Shown here piece after piece: positions 10,602 to 23,830 of a stretch of DNA of 64,000 nucleotides. Source of the DNA: Hydractinia symbiolongicarpus (Eukaryota; Cnidaria; Hydrozoa; Anthoathecata; Hydractiniidae); the NCBI RefSeq assembly GCF_029227915.1, contig NC_079877.1, positions 36,793,851 through 36,857,850 on the forward strand, read 5' to 3'. Position 1 is the first letter of the stretch. Every line of letters starts with the position of its first letter. The translations under genes were made by a program, and so were the position numbers. A model generated the notes under the pieces. The model searched no databases. It was not told where the DNA came from and saw nothing but the letters and a program-made list of their open reading frames with translations.

Positions 10602-13600
10602 TTTGCCGGCGATTAAACTTCTTTTATTCAGCGTCTCATCAAAAATGAAAACATTTTTGAAAACTACAAGTCTCATGCGTTTTTATGGTGAAAAGATAAT
10701 TTAAAAAATCGTTCGGGAAATGAGTTTACTCCCTGGGTAGTTTCTTTGTATACTTTTGACTATACGGGCCGAGTCCGGGATTTACGGGAAATCGCGGGTT
10801 TTCGTTTGCCAGCGATTAAACTTCTTTTATTACGCGTCTCATCAAAAATGAAAACATTTTTGAAAACTACAAGTCTCATGCGTTTTAGTGGTGAAAAGAT
10901 AATTTAAAAAATCGTTCTGGAAATGAGTTTACTCACAGGGTACTTTCTTTGTATATATTCGACTATACGGGCCAAGCCCGGGATTTACGGGAAATCGCGC
11001 GTTTTGGTTTGCCGGCGATTAAACTTCTTTTATTCAGCGTCCCATCAAAAATTAAAACATTTTTGAAAACTACAAGTCTCATGCGTTTTAGTGGTGAAAA
11101 AATAATTTAAAAAATCGTTCGGGAAATGAGTTTACTCCCTGGGTAGTTTCTTTGTATACTTTTGACTATACGGGCCGAGTTCGGGATTTACGGGAAATCG
11201 CGGGTTTTCGTTTGCCAGCGATTAAACTTCTTTTATTCCGCGTCTCATCAAAAATGAAAACATTTTTGAAAACTACAAGTCTCATGCGTTTTAGTGGTGA
11301 AAAGATAATTTAAAAAATCGTTCTGGAAATGAGTTTACTCACAGGGTACTTTCTTTGTATATACTCGACTATACGGGCCAAGCCCGGGATTTACGGGAAA
11401 TCGCGCGTTTTCGTTTGCCGGCGATTAAACTTCTTTTATTCAGCGTCCCATCAAAAATTAAAACATTTTTGAAAACTACAAGTCTCATGCGTTTTAGTGG
11501 TGAAAAAATAATTTAAAAAATCGTTCGGGAAATGAGTTTACTCCCTGGGTAGTTTCTTTGTATACTTTTGACTATACGGGCCTAGTCCGGGCATTACGGG
11601 AAATTGCGGGTTTTCGTTTGCCAGCAATTAAACTTCTTTTATTCCGCGTCTAATCAAAAATGAAAACATTTTTGAAAACTACAAGTCTCATGCGTTTTAG
11701 TGGTGAAAAGATAATTTATAAAATCGTTCTGGAAATGAGTTTACTCACAGGGTACTTTCTTTGTATATATATTCGACTATACGGGCCAAGACCGGGATTT
11801 ACGGGAAATCGCGCGTTTTCGTTTGCCGGCGATTAAACTTCTTTTATTCAGCGTCCCATCAAAAATTAAAACATTTTTGAAAACTACAAGTCTCATGCGT
11901 TTTAGTGGTGAAAAGATAATTTATAAAATCGTTCTGGAAATGAGTTTACTCACAGGGTACTTTCTTTGTATATATATTCGACTATACGGGCCAAGACCGG
12001 GATTTACGGGAAACCGCGCGTTTTCGTTTGCCGGCGATTAAACTTCTTTTATTCAGCGTCCCATCAAAAATTAAAACATTTTTGAAAACTACAAGTCTCA
12101 TGCGTTTTAGTGGTGAAAAAATAATTTAAAAAATCGTTCGGGAAATGAGTTTACTCCCTAGATACTTTCTTTGTATACTTTTGGCTATACGGGCTGAGTC
12201 CGTGATTTACGGGAATTCGCGGGTTTTCGTTTGCCGGCGATTAAACTTCTTTTATTCAGCGTCTCATCAAAAATGAAAACATTTTTGAAAACTACAAGTC
12301 TCATGCGTTTTAGTGGTGAAAAGATAATTTAAAAGATCGTTCTGAAAATGAGTTTACTCGCAGGGTACTTTCTTTGTATACTTTCGACTATACGGGCCGA
12401 GTTCGGGATTTACGGGAAATCGCGGGTTTTCGTTTGCCGGCGATTAAACTTCTTTTATTCAGCGTCTCATCAAAAATGAAAACATTTTTGAAAACTACAA
12501 GTCTCATGCGTTTTAGTGGTGAAAAGATAATTTAAAAAATCGTTCGGGAAATGAGTTTACTCCCTGGGTAGTTTCTTTGTATACTTTTGACTATACGGGC
12601 CGAGTCCGGGATTTACGGGAAATCGCGGGTTTTCGTTTGCCAGCGATTAAACTTCTTTTATTCCGCGTCTCATCAAAAATGAAAACATTTTTGAAAACTA
12701 CAAGTCTCATGCGTTTTAGTGGTGAAAAGATAATTTAAAAAATCGTTCTGGAAATGAATTTACTCACAGGGTACTTTCTTTGTATATATTCGACTATCCG
12801 GGCCAAGCCCGGGATTTACGGGAAATCGCGCGTTTTGGTTTGCCGGCGATTAAACTTCTTTTATTCAGCGTCCCATCAAAAATTAAAACATTTTTGAAAA
12901 CTACAAGTCTCATGCGTTTTAGTGGTGAAAAAATAATTTAAAAAATCGTTCGGGAAATGAGTTTACTCCCTGGGTAGTTTCTTTGTATACTTTTGACTAT
13001 ACGGGCCGAGTCCGGTATTTACGGGAAATCGCGGGTTTTCGTTTGCCAGCGATTAAACTTCTTTTATTCCGCGTCTCATCAAAAATGAAAACATTTTTGA
13101 AAACTACAAGTCTCATGCGTTTTAGTGGTGAAAAGATAATTTAAAAAATCGTTCTGGAAATGAGTTTACTCACAGGGTACTTTCTTTGTATATATTCGAC
13201 TATACGGGCCAAGCCCGGGATTTACGGGAAATCGCGCGTTTTCGTTTGCCGGCGATTAAACTTCTTTTATTCAGCGTCCCATCAAAAATTAAAACATTTT
13301 TGAAAACTACAAGTCTCATGCCTTCTAGTGGTGAAAAAATAATTTAAAAAAACGTTCGGGAAATTAGTTTACTTCCTGGGTACTTTCTTTGTATACATAT
13401 GACTATACGGGCCTAGCTCGGGATTTACGGAAAATTGCTAGTTTTCGTTTGCCGGCGATTAAACCTCTTTCATTAGGCGTCTCATCAAAAATGAAAACAT
13501 TTTTGAAAACTACAAGTCTCATGCGTTTTAGTGGCGAAAAAATAATTTAAAAAATCGTTCTGGAAATGAGTTTACTCCCTGAGTACTTTCTTTGTATACT

Positions 13601-16077
13601 TTTGACTATACGAGCCGAGTCCGGGATTTACGGGAAATCGTTGTTTTTCGTTTGCCGGCGAATAAACTTCTTTTATTCAGCGTCTCATCAAAAATGAAAA
13701 CATTTTTGAAAACTACAAGTCTCACGCGTTTTAGTGGTGAAAAGATAATTTAAAAAATCGTTCTGGAAATGAGTTTACTCACAGGGTACTTTCTTTGTAT
13801 ATATATTCGACTATACGGGCCAAGCAAGGGATTTACGGGAAACCGTGCGTTTTCGTTTGCCGGCGATTAAACTTCTTTTATTCAGCGTCCCATCAAAAAT
13901 TAAAACATTTTTGAAAACTACAAGTCTCATGCGTTTTAGTGGTGAAAAAGTAATTTAAAAAATCGTTCGGGAAATGAGTTTACTCCCTAGATACTTTCTT
14001 TGTATACTTTTGGCTATACGGGCCGAGTCCGGGATTTACGGGAATTCGCGGGTTTTCGTTTGCCGGCGATTAAACTTCTTTTATTCAGCGTCTCATCAAA
14101 AATGAAAACATTTTTGAAAACTACAAGTCTCATGCGTTTTAGTGGTGAAAAGATAATTTAAGAAATCGTTCTGGAAATGAGTTTACTCGCAGGGTACTTT
14201 CTTTGTATACTTTCGACTATACGGGCCGAGTCCGGGATTTACGGGAAATCGCGGGTTTTCGTTTGCCGGCGATTAAACTTCTTTTATTCAGCGTCTCATC
14301 AAAAATGAAAACATTTTTGAAAACTACAAGTCTCATGCGTTTTAGTGGTGAAAAGATAATTTAAAAAATCGTTCAGGAAATGAGTTTACTCCCTGGGTAG
14401 TTTCTTTGTATACTTTTGACTATACGGGCCGAGTCCGGGATTTACGGGAAATCGCGGGTTTTCGTTTGCCAGCGATTAAACTTCTTTTATTCCGCGTCTC
14501 ATCAAAAATGAAAACATTTTTGAAAACTACAAGTCTCATGCGTTTTAGTGGTGAAAAGATAATTTAAAAAATCGTTCTGGAAATGAGTTTACTCACAGGG
14601 TACTTTCTTTGTATATATTCGACTATACGGGCCAAGCCCGGGATTTACGGGAAATCGCGCGTTTTGGTTTGCCGGCGATTAAACTTCTTTTATTCAGCGT
14701 CCCATCAAAAATTAAAACATTTTTGAAAACTACAAGTCTCATGCGTTTTAGTGGTGAAAAAATAATTTAAAAAATCGTTCGGGAAATGAGTTTACTCCCT
14801 GGGTAGTTTCTTTGTATACTTTTGACTATACGGGCCGAGTCCGGGATTTACGGGAAATCGCGTGTTTTCGTTTGCCAGCGATTAAACTTCTTTTATTCCG
14901 CGTCTCATCAAAAATGAAAACATTTTTGAAAACTACAAGTCTCATGCGTTTTAGTGGTGAAAAGATAATTTAAAAAATCGTTCTGGAAATGAGTTTACTC
15001 ACAGGGTACTTTCTTTGTATATATTCGACTATACGGGCCAAGCCCGGGATTTACGGGAAATCGCGCGTTTTCGTTTGCCGGCGATTAAACTTCTTTTATT
15101 CAGCGTCCCATCAAAAATTAAAACATTTTTGAAAACTACAAGTCTCATGCGTTTTAGTGGTGAAAAAATAATTTAAAAAATCGTTCGGGAAATGAGTTTA
15201 CTCCCTGGGTAGTTTCTTTGTATACTTTTGACTATACGGGCCTAGTCCGGGATTTACGGGAAATCGCGGGTTTTCGTTTGCCAGCGATTAAACTTCTTTT
15301 ATTCCGCGTCTAATCAAAAATGAAAACATTTTTGAAAACTACAAGTGTCATGCGTTTTAGTGGTGAAAAGATAATTTAAAAAATCGTTCTGGAAATGAGT
15401 TTACTAACAGGGTACTTTCTTTGTATATATATTCGACTATACGGGCCAAGACCGGGATTTACGGGAAACCGCGCGTTTTCGTTTGCAGGCGATTAAACTT
15501 CTTTTATTCAGCGTCCCATTAAAAATTAAAACATTTTTGAAAACTACAAGTCTCATGCGTTTTAGTGGTGAAAATATAATTTAAAAAATCGTTCGGGAAA
15601 TGAGTTTACTCCCTAGATACTTTCTTTGTATACTTTTGGCTATACGGGCCGAGTCCGGGATTTACGGGAATTCGCGGGTTTTCGTTTGCCGGCGATTAAA
15701 CTTCTTTTATTCAGCGTCTCATCAAAAATGAAAACATTTTTGAAAACTACAAGTCTCATGCGTTTTAGTGGTGAAAAGATAATTTAAAAAATCGTTCTGG
15801 AAATGAGTTTACTCGCAGGGTACTTTCTTTGTATACTTTCGACTATACGGGCCGAGTCCGGGATTTACGGGAAATAGCGGGTTTTGATTTGCCGGCGATT
15901 AAACTTCTTTTATTCAGCGTCTCATCAAAAATGAAAACATTTTTGAAAACTACAAGTCTCATGCGTTTTAGTGGTGAAAAAATAATTTTAAAAATCGTTC
16001 GGGAAATGAGTTTACTCCCTGGGTAGTTTCTTTGTATACTTTTAACTATACGGGCCGAGTCCGGGATTTACGGGAAA
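10602..16077 (+). repeat. 27-monomer segmental duplication (5489 bp), copy 2
   Basis: Repeats copy 1 at an exact offset of 5489 bp, with every landmark recurring (TCATGCCTTCTAG at 13316, the GGGTTTTGATT monomer at about 15880). The only substitutions I noticed inside it are C8337 against A13826 and G10555 against A16044. The near identity over 5.4 kb, with no length difference, points to a very recent event. Matching breaks near 16078, where CGCGGGTTTTCG replaces AGCGGGTTTTGA. Confidence 0.92.
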
Positions 16078-18290
16078 TCGCGGGTTTTCGTTTGCCGGCG
16101 ATTAAACTTCTTTTATTCAGCGTCTCATCAAAAATAAAAACATTTTTGAAAACTACAAGTCTCATGCGTTTTAGTGGTGAAAAGATAATTTAAAAAATCG
16201 TTCTGGAAATGAGTTTACTCACAGGGTACTTTCTTTGTATATATTCGACTATACGGGCCAAGCCCGGGATTTACGGGAAATCGCGCGTTTTGGTTTGCCG
16301 GCGATTAAACTTCTTTTATTCAGCGTCCCATCAAAAATTAAAACATTTTTGAAAACTACAAGTCTCATGCGTTTTAGTGGTGAAAAAATAATTTAAAAAA
16401 TCGTTCGGGAAATGAGTTTACTCCCTGGGTAGTTTCTTTGTATACTTTTGACTATACGGGCCGAGTCCGGGATTTACGGGAAATCGCGGGTTTTCGTTTG
16501 CCAGCGATTAAACTTCTTTTATTCCGCGTCTCATCAAAAATGAAAACATTTTTGAAAACTACAAGTCTCATGCGTTTTAGTGGTGAAAAGATAATTTAAA
16601 AAATCGTTCTGGAAATGAGTTTACTCACAGGGTACTTTCTTTGTATATATTCGACTATACGGGCCAAGCCTGGGATTTACGGGAAATCGCGCGTTTTCGT
16701 TTGCCGGCGATTAAACTTCTTTTATTCAGCGTCCCATCAAAAATTAAAACATTTTTGAAAACTACAAGTCTCATGCCTTCTAGTGGTGAAAAAATAATTT
16801 AAAAAAACGTTCGGGAAATTAGTTTACTCCCTGGGTACTTTCTTTGTATACATTTGACTATACGGGCCTAGCTCGGGATATACGGAAAATCGCTAGTTTT
16901 CGTTTGCCGGCTATTAAACCTCTTTCATTAGGCGTTTCATCAAAAATGAAAACATTTTTGAAAACTGCAAGTCTCATGCGTTTTAGTGGCGAAAAATAAT
17001 TTAAAAAGTCGTTCTGGAAATGAGTTTACCCCCTGAGTACTTTCTTTGTATACTTTTGACTATACGAGCCGAGTCCGGGATTTACGGGAAATCGTTGTTT
17101 TTCGTTTGCCGGCGATTAAACTTCTTTTATTCAGCGTCTCATCAAAAATGAAAACATTTTTGAAAACTACAAGTCTTATGCCTTTTAGTGGTGAAAAAAT
17201 AATTTAAAAAAATCGTTCGGGAAATGAGTTTACTCCCTGGGTAGTTTCTTCGTATACTTTTGACTATACGGGCCGAGTCCGGGATTTACGGGAAATCGCG
17301 AGTTTTCGTTTGCCAGCGATTAAACTTCTTTTATTCAGCGTCCCATCAAAAATTAAAACATTTTTGAAAACTACAAGTCTCATGGGTTTTAGTGGTGAAA
17401 AAATAATTTAAAAAATCGTTCGGGAAATGAGTTTACTCCCTAGATACTTTCTTTGTATACTTTTGGCTATACGGGCCGAGTCCGGTATTTACGGGAATTC
17501 GCGGGTTTTCGTTTGCCGGCGATTAAACTTCTTTTATTCAGCGTCTCATCAAAAATGAAAACATTTTTGAAAACTACAAGTCTCATGCGTTTTAGTGGTT
17601 AAAAAATAATTTAAAAAATCGTTCTGGAAATGAGTTTACTCGCAGGGTACTTTCTTTGTATACTTTTGACTATACGGGCCGAGTCCGGGATTTACGGGAA
17701 ATCGCGTGTTTTCGTTTGCCGGCGATTAAACTTCTTTTATTCAGCGTCTCATTAAAAATGAAAACATTTTTGAAAACTACAAGTCTCATGCGTTTTAGTT
17801 GTGAAAAGATAGTTTAAAAAATCGTTCGGGAAATGAGTTTACTACCTGGGTATTTTCTTTGTATACTTTTGACTATACGGGCCGAGTCCCGGATTTACGG
17901 GAATTCGCGGGTTCTCGTTTGCCAGCGATTAAACTTCTTTTATTCAGCGTCTCGTCAAAAATGAAAACATTTTGGAAAACTACAAGTCTCATACGCTTTA
18001 GTGGTGAAAAGATAATTTAAAAAATCGTTCGGCAAATGAGTTTACTCCCTGGGTATTTTCTTTGTATACTTTTGACTAAACGGGCCGAGTCCCGGATTTA
18101 TGGGAATTCGCGGATTTTTGTTTGCCAGCGATTAAACTTCTTTTATTCAGCGTCTCATCAAAAATGAAAACATTTTTAAAAACTACAAGTCTCATGCGTT
18201 TTAGTGGTGAAAAAATAATTTAAAAAATCGTTCGGGAAATGAGTTTACTCACAGGGTACTTTCTTTGTATACATTCGACTATACGGGCCG
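16078..18290 (+). repeat. CCTTCTAG cassette, copy D (one monomer deleted)
   Basis: A run of about 11 monomers recognisable by TCATGCCTTCTAG (16771), CGGGATATACGG, TCTTATGCC, TCATGGGTTTTAG, GTGGTTAAAAAATAAT, TTGTGAAAAGATAG, CTCGTCAAAAATG with CATTTTGGAAAAC, and GACTAAACGGG. The same series occurs at 29.3-31.5, 32.3-34.4 and 39.4-41.1 kb. Here one monomer is missing: at about 17290-17345 the start of the CGCGAGTTTTCG monomer runs straight into the GTCCCATC part of the next one. It has more private substitutions than the other copies (for example CGGCTATT, GTTTCATC), so it is probably the oldest or an independent branch. Confidence 0.8.
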
Positions 18291-21200
18291 AGTCCGGGAT
18301 TTACGGGAATTCGCGGGTTTTCGTTTGCGGGCGATTAAACTTCTTTTATTCAGCGTTTCATCAAAAATGAAAACATTTTTGAAAACTACAAGTCTCATGC
18401 GTTTAAGTGGTGAAAAGATAATTTAAAAAATCGTTCTGGAAATGAGTTTACTCGCAGGGTACTTTCTTTGTATACTTTCGACTATACGGGCCGAGTCCGG
18501 GATTTACGGGAAATCGCGGGTTTTCGTTTGCCGGCGATTAAACTTCTTTTATTCAGCGTCTCATCAAAAATGAAAACATTTTTGAAAACTACAAGTCTCA
18601 TACGCTTTAGTGGTGAAAAAATAATTTAAAAAATCGTTCGGGAAATGAGTTTACTCCCTGGGTATTTCCTTTGTATACTTTTGACTATACGGGCCGAGTC
18701 CCGGATTTACGGGAATTCGCGGGTTTTCGTTTGCCAGCAATTAAACTTCTTTTATTCAGCGTCTCATCAAAAATGAAAACATTTTTGAAAACTACAAGTC
18801 TCATGCGTTTTAGTGGTGAAAAGATAATTTAAGAAATCGTTCTTGAAATGAGTTTACTCACAGGGTACTTTCTTTGTATATACTCGACTATACGGGCCAA
18901 GCACGGGATTTACGGGAAATCGCGGGTTTTCGTTTGCCGACGATTAATCTTCTTTTATTCAGCGTCTCATCAAAAATGAAAACATTTTTAAAAACTACAA
19001 ATCTCATGCGTTTTAGTGGTGAAAAAATAATTTAAAAAATCGTTCGGGAAATGAGTTTACTCTCTAGATACTTTCTTTGTATATTTTTGGCTATACGGGC
19101 CGAGTCCGGGATTTACGGGAATTTGCGGGTTTTCGTTTGCCGGCGATTAAACTTCTTTTATTCAGCGTCTCATCAAAAATGAAAACATTTTTGAAAACTA
19201 CAAGTCTCATGCGTTTTAGTGGTGAAAAGATAATTTAAAAAATCGTTCTGGAAATGAGTTTACTCGCAGGGTACTTTCTTTGTATACTTTCGACTATACG
19301 GGCCGAGTCCGGGATTTACGGGAAATCGCGGGTTTTCGTTTGCCAGCGATTAAACTTCTTTTATTCAGCGTCTCATCAAAAATGAAAACATTTTTGAAAA
19401 CTACAAGTCTCATGCGTTTTAGTGGTGAAAAGATAATTTAAAAAATCGTTCGGGAAATGAGTTTACTCCCTGGGTTTTTCTTTGTATACTTTTGACTATA
19501 CGGGCCGAGTCCCGGATTTACGGGAATTCGCGGGTTTTCGTTTGCCATCGATTAAACTTCTTTTATTCAGCGTCTCATCAAAAATGAAAACATTTTTGAA
19601 AACTACAAGTCTCATACGCTTTAGTGGTGAAAAGATAATTTAAAAAATCGTTCGGCAAATGAGTTTACTACCTGGGTATTTTCTTTGTATACTTTTGACT
19701 AAACGGGCCGAGTCCCGGATTTACGGGAATTCGCGGATTTTTGTTTGCCAGCGATTAAACTTCTTTTATTCAGCGTCTCATCAAAAATGAAAACATTTTT
19801 GAAAACTACAAGTCTCATGCGTTTTAGTGGTGAAAAAATAATTTAAAAAATCGTTCGGGAAATGAGTTTACTCACAGGGTTCTTTCTTTGTATACATTCG
19901 ACTATACGGGCCGAGTCCGGGATTTACGGGAATTCGCGGGTTTTTGTTTGCCGGCGATTAAACTTTTTTTATTCAGCGTCTCATCAAAAATGAAAACATT
20001 TTTGAAAACTACAAGTCTCATGCGTTTTAGTGGTGAAAAGATAATTTAAAAAATTGTTCTGGAAATGAGTTTACTCACAGGGTACTTTCTTTGTATACTT
20101 TCAACTATACGGGCCGAGTCCGGGATTTACGGGAATTCGCGGGTTTTTGTTTGCCGGCGATTAAACTTTTTTTATTCAGCGTGTCATCAAAAATGAAAAC
20201 ATTTTTGAAAACTAAAAGTCTCATGCGTTTTAGTGGTGAAAAGATAATTTAAAAAATCGTTCAGGAAATGAGTTTACTTCCTAGATACTTTTTTGTATAC
20301 TTTTGGCTATACGAGCCGAGTCCGGGATTTACGGGAATTCGCGGGTTTTCGTTTGCCGGCGATTAAACTTCTTTTATTCAGCGTCTCATCAAAAATGAAA
20401 ACATTTTTGAAAACTACAAGTCTCATGCGTTTAAGTGGTGAAAAGATAATTTAAAAAATCGTTCTGGAAATGAGTTTACTCGCAGGGTACTTTCTTTGTA
20501 TACTTTCGACTATAGGGACCGAGTCCGGGATTTACGGGAAATCGCGGGTTTTCGTTTGCCGGCGATTAAACTTCTTTTATTCAGCGTCTCATCAAAAATG
20601 AAAACATTTTTGAAAACTACAAGTCTCATACGCTTTAGTGGTGAAAAAATAATTTAAAAAATCGTTCGGGAAATGAGTTTACTCCCTGGGTATTTTCTTT
20701 GTATACTTTTGACTATACGGGCCGAGTCCCGGATTTACGGGAATTCGCGGGTTTTTGTTTGCCAGCGATTAAACTTCTTTTATTCAGCGTCTCATCAAAA
20801 ATGAAAACATTTTTGAAAACTACAAGTCTCATGAGTTTTAGTGGTGAAAAGATAATTTAAAAAATCGTTCTTGAAATGAGTTTACTCACAGGGTACTTTC
20901 TTTGTATATACTCGACTATACGGACCAAGCACGGGATTTACGGGAAATCGCGGGTTTTTGTTTGCCGACGATTAAACTTCTTTTATTCAGCGTCTCATCA
21001 AAAATGAAAACATTTTTGAAAACTACAAGTCTCATGCGTTTTAGTGGTGAAAAAATAATTTAAAAAATCGTTCGGGAAATGAGTTTACTCACAGGGTACT
21101 TTCTTTGTATACATTCGACTATACGGGCCGAGTCCGAGATTTACGGGAATTCGCAGGTTTTTGTTTGCCGGCGATTAAACTTCTTTTATTCAGCGTCTCA

Positions 21201-21774
21201 TCAAAAATGAAAACATTTTTGAAAACTACAAGTCTCATGCGTTTTAGTGGTGAAAAGATAATTTAAAAAATCGTTCTTGAAATGAGTTTACTCACAGGGT
21301 ACTTTCTTTGTATATACTCGACTATACGGGCCAAGCACGGGATTTACGGGAATTCGCGGGTTTTTGTTTGCCGGCGATTAAACTTCTTTTATTCAGCGTC
21401 TCATCAAAAATGAAAACATTTTTGAAAACTACAAGTCTCATGCGTTTTAGTGGTGAAAAGATAATTTTAAAAATTGTTCTGGAAATGAGTTTACTCCCTG
21501 AGTACTTTCTTTGTATACTTTTGACTATACGAGCCGAGTCCGGGATTTACGGGAAATCGCGAGTTTTCGTTTGCCAGCGATTAAACTTCTTTTATTCCGC
21601 GTCTCATCAAAAATGAAAACATTTTTGAAAACTACAAGTCTCATGCGTTTTAGTGGTGAAAAGATAAATTAAAAAATCTTTCTGGAAATGAGTTTACTCA
21701 CAGGGTACTTTCTTTGTATATATTCGACTATACGGGCCAAGCCCGGGATTTACGGGAAATCGCGCGTTTTCGTT
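18291..21774 (+). repeat. Satellite mosaic, related to 41.6-46.8 kb
   Basis: About 17 monomers without an obvious internal tandem unit. Landmarks TTTGCGGGCG with GTTTAAGTGG (about 18330-18410), TCATACGCTTTAG, GTATATTTTTGGCTATA (about 19080), TCATGAGTTTTAG (about 20830), and the TATATACTCG monomers with CAAGCACGGG recur in a similar order at 41.6-46.7 kb. The segment from 21308 matches that from 46295, almost 25 kb away, over at least 300 bp with very few differences. I see no non-satellite sequence. Confidence 0.8.
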
Positions 21775-22788
21775 TGCCGGCGATTAAACTTCTTTTATTC
21801 AGCGTCCCATCAAAAATTAAAACATTTTTGAAAACTACAAGTCTCATGCGTTTTAGTGGTGAAAAAATAATTTAAAAAATCGTTCGGGAAATGAGTTTAC
21901 TCCCTGGGTAGTTTCTTTGTATACTTTTGACTATACGGGCCGAGTCCGGGATTTACGGGAAATCGCGGGTTTTCGTTTGCCAGCGATTAAACTTCTTTTA
22001 TTCCGCGTCTCATCAAAAATGAGAACATTTTTGAAAACTACAAGTCTCATGCGTTTTAGTGGTGAAAAGATAATTTAAAAAATCGTTCTGGAAATGAGTT
22101 TACTCACAGGCTACTTTCTTTGTATATATTTGACTATACGGGCCAAGCCCGGGATTTACGGGAAATCGCGCGTTTTCGTTTGCCGGCGATTAAACTTCTT
22201 TTATTCAGCGTCCCATCAAAAATTAAAACATTTTTAAAAACTACAAGTCTCATGCGCTTTAGTGGTGAAAAGATAATTTAAAAAATCGTTCGGGAAATGA
22301 GTTTACTCCCTGGGTATTTTCTTTGTATACTTTTGACTAAACGGGCCGAGTCCCGGATTTACGGGAATCGCGGATTTTCGTTTGCCAGCGATTAAACTTC
22401 TTTTATTCAGCGTCTCATCAAAAATGAAAACATTTTTGAAAACTACAAGTCTCATGCGTTTTAGTGGTGAAAAGATAATTTAAAAAATCGTTCAGGAAAT
22501 GAGTTTACTCCCTAGATACTTTCTTTGTATACTTTTGGCTATACGGGCCGAGTCCGGGATTTAAGGGAATTCGCGGGTTTTCGTTTGCCGGCGATTAAAC
22601 TTCTTTTATTCAGCGTCTCATCAAAAATGAAAACATTTTTGAAAACTACAGGTCTCATGCGTTTTTGTGGTGAAAAGATAATTTAAAAAAACGTTCTGGA
22701 AATGAGTTTACTCGCAGGGTACTTTCTTTGTATATATTCGACTATACGGGTCGAGACCGGGATTTACGGGAAATCGCGGGTTTTCGTT
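21775..22788 (+). repeat. 5-monomer tandem duplication (1014 bp), copy 1
   Basis: Five monomers marked by ATGAGAACATTT (22021), CATTTTTAAAAAC with GCGCTTTAG, GACTAAACGG with GGGAATCGCGG, TTCAGGAAATG, and ATTTAAGGGAATTC with ACTACAGGTC. The series repeats 1014 bp downstream. Private differences include GGCTACTTTC and TTTTTGTGG here. Confidence 0.85.
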
Positions 22789-23830
22789 TGCCGGCGATTA
22801 AACTTCTTTTATTCAGCGTCCCATCAAAAATTAAAACATTTTTGAAAACTACAAGTCTCATGCGTTTTAGTGGTGAAAAAATAATTTAAAAAATCGTTCG
22901 GGAAATGAGTTTACTCCCTGGGTAGTTTCTTTGTATACTTTTGACTATACGGGCCGAGTCCGGGATTTACGGGAAATCGCGGGTTTTCGTTTGCCAGCGA
23001 TTAAACTTCTTTTATTCCGCGTCTCATCAAAAATGAGAACATTTTTGAAAACTACAAGTCTCATGCGTTTTAGTGGTGAAAAGATAATTTAAAAAATCGT
23101 TCTGGAAATGCGTTTACTCACAGGGTACTTTCTTTGTATATATTTGACTATACGGGCCAAGCCCGGGATTTACGGGAAATCGCGCGTTTTCGTTTGCCGG
23201 CGATTAAACTTCTTTTATTCAGCGTCCCATCAAAAATTAAAACATTTTTAAAAACTACAAGTCTCATGCGCTTTAGTGGTGAAAAGATAATTTAAAAAAT
23301 CGTTCGGGAAATGAGTTTACTCCCTGGGTATTTTCTTTGTATACTTTTGACTAAACGGGCCGAGTCCCGGATTTACGGGAATCGCGGATTTTCGTTTGCC
23401 AGCGATTAAACTTCTTTTATTCAGCGTCTCATCAAAAATGAAAACATTTTTGAAAACTACAAGTCTCATGCGTTTTAGTGGTGAAAAGATAATTTAAAAA
23501 ATCGTTCAGTAAATGAGTTTACTCCCTAGATACTTTCTTTGTATACTTTTGGCTATACGGGCCGAGTCCGGGATTTAAGGGAATTCGCGGGTTTTCGTTT
23601 GCCGGCGATTAAACTTCTTTTATTCAGCGTCTCATCAAAAATGAAAACATTTTTGAAAACTACAGGTCTCATGCGTTTTAGTGGTGAAAAGATATTTTAA
23701 AAAAACGTTCTGGAAATGAGTTTACTCGCAGGGTACTTTCTTTGTATACTTTCGACTATACGGGTCGAGACCGGGATTTACGGGAAATCGCGGGTTTTCG
23801 TTTGCCGGCGATTAAACTTCTTTTATTCAG
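22789..23830 (+). repeat. 5-monomer tandem duplication (1014 bp), copy 2
   Basis: Second copy (ATGAGAACATTT at 23035). The same series appears again at about 26.0-27.0 kb and 35.8-36.8 kb, so this module has been spread over at least 14 kb by later, larger duplications. The TTCAGTAAATG and GATATTTTAAA variants are seen in this copy; the latter also occurs in the later copies. Confidence 0.83.

Noticed and set aside
21308-21616. Open reading frames of 64-102 codons, for example at 6334, 10340, 11823, 15829, 21308, 29838, 46295, 50725 (+) and 29571, 56653, 62569, 63177 (-), with similar peptides beginning MYI/MYT and containing KMKTFLKTTSLMRF.
   Set aside because: Nearly all are the same frame of the satellite monomer, extended only where a small indel or substitution (AATTTTAAAAAT, TTTATAAAATC) or a neighbouring monomer boundary removes the usual TAA. 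Hundreds of sister monomers have the stop, the frame shifts every 203 bp, and there is no ribosome-binding, Kozak, splice or codon-bias support.
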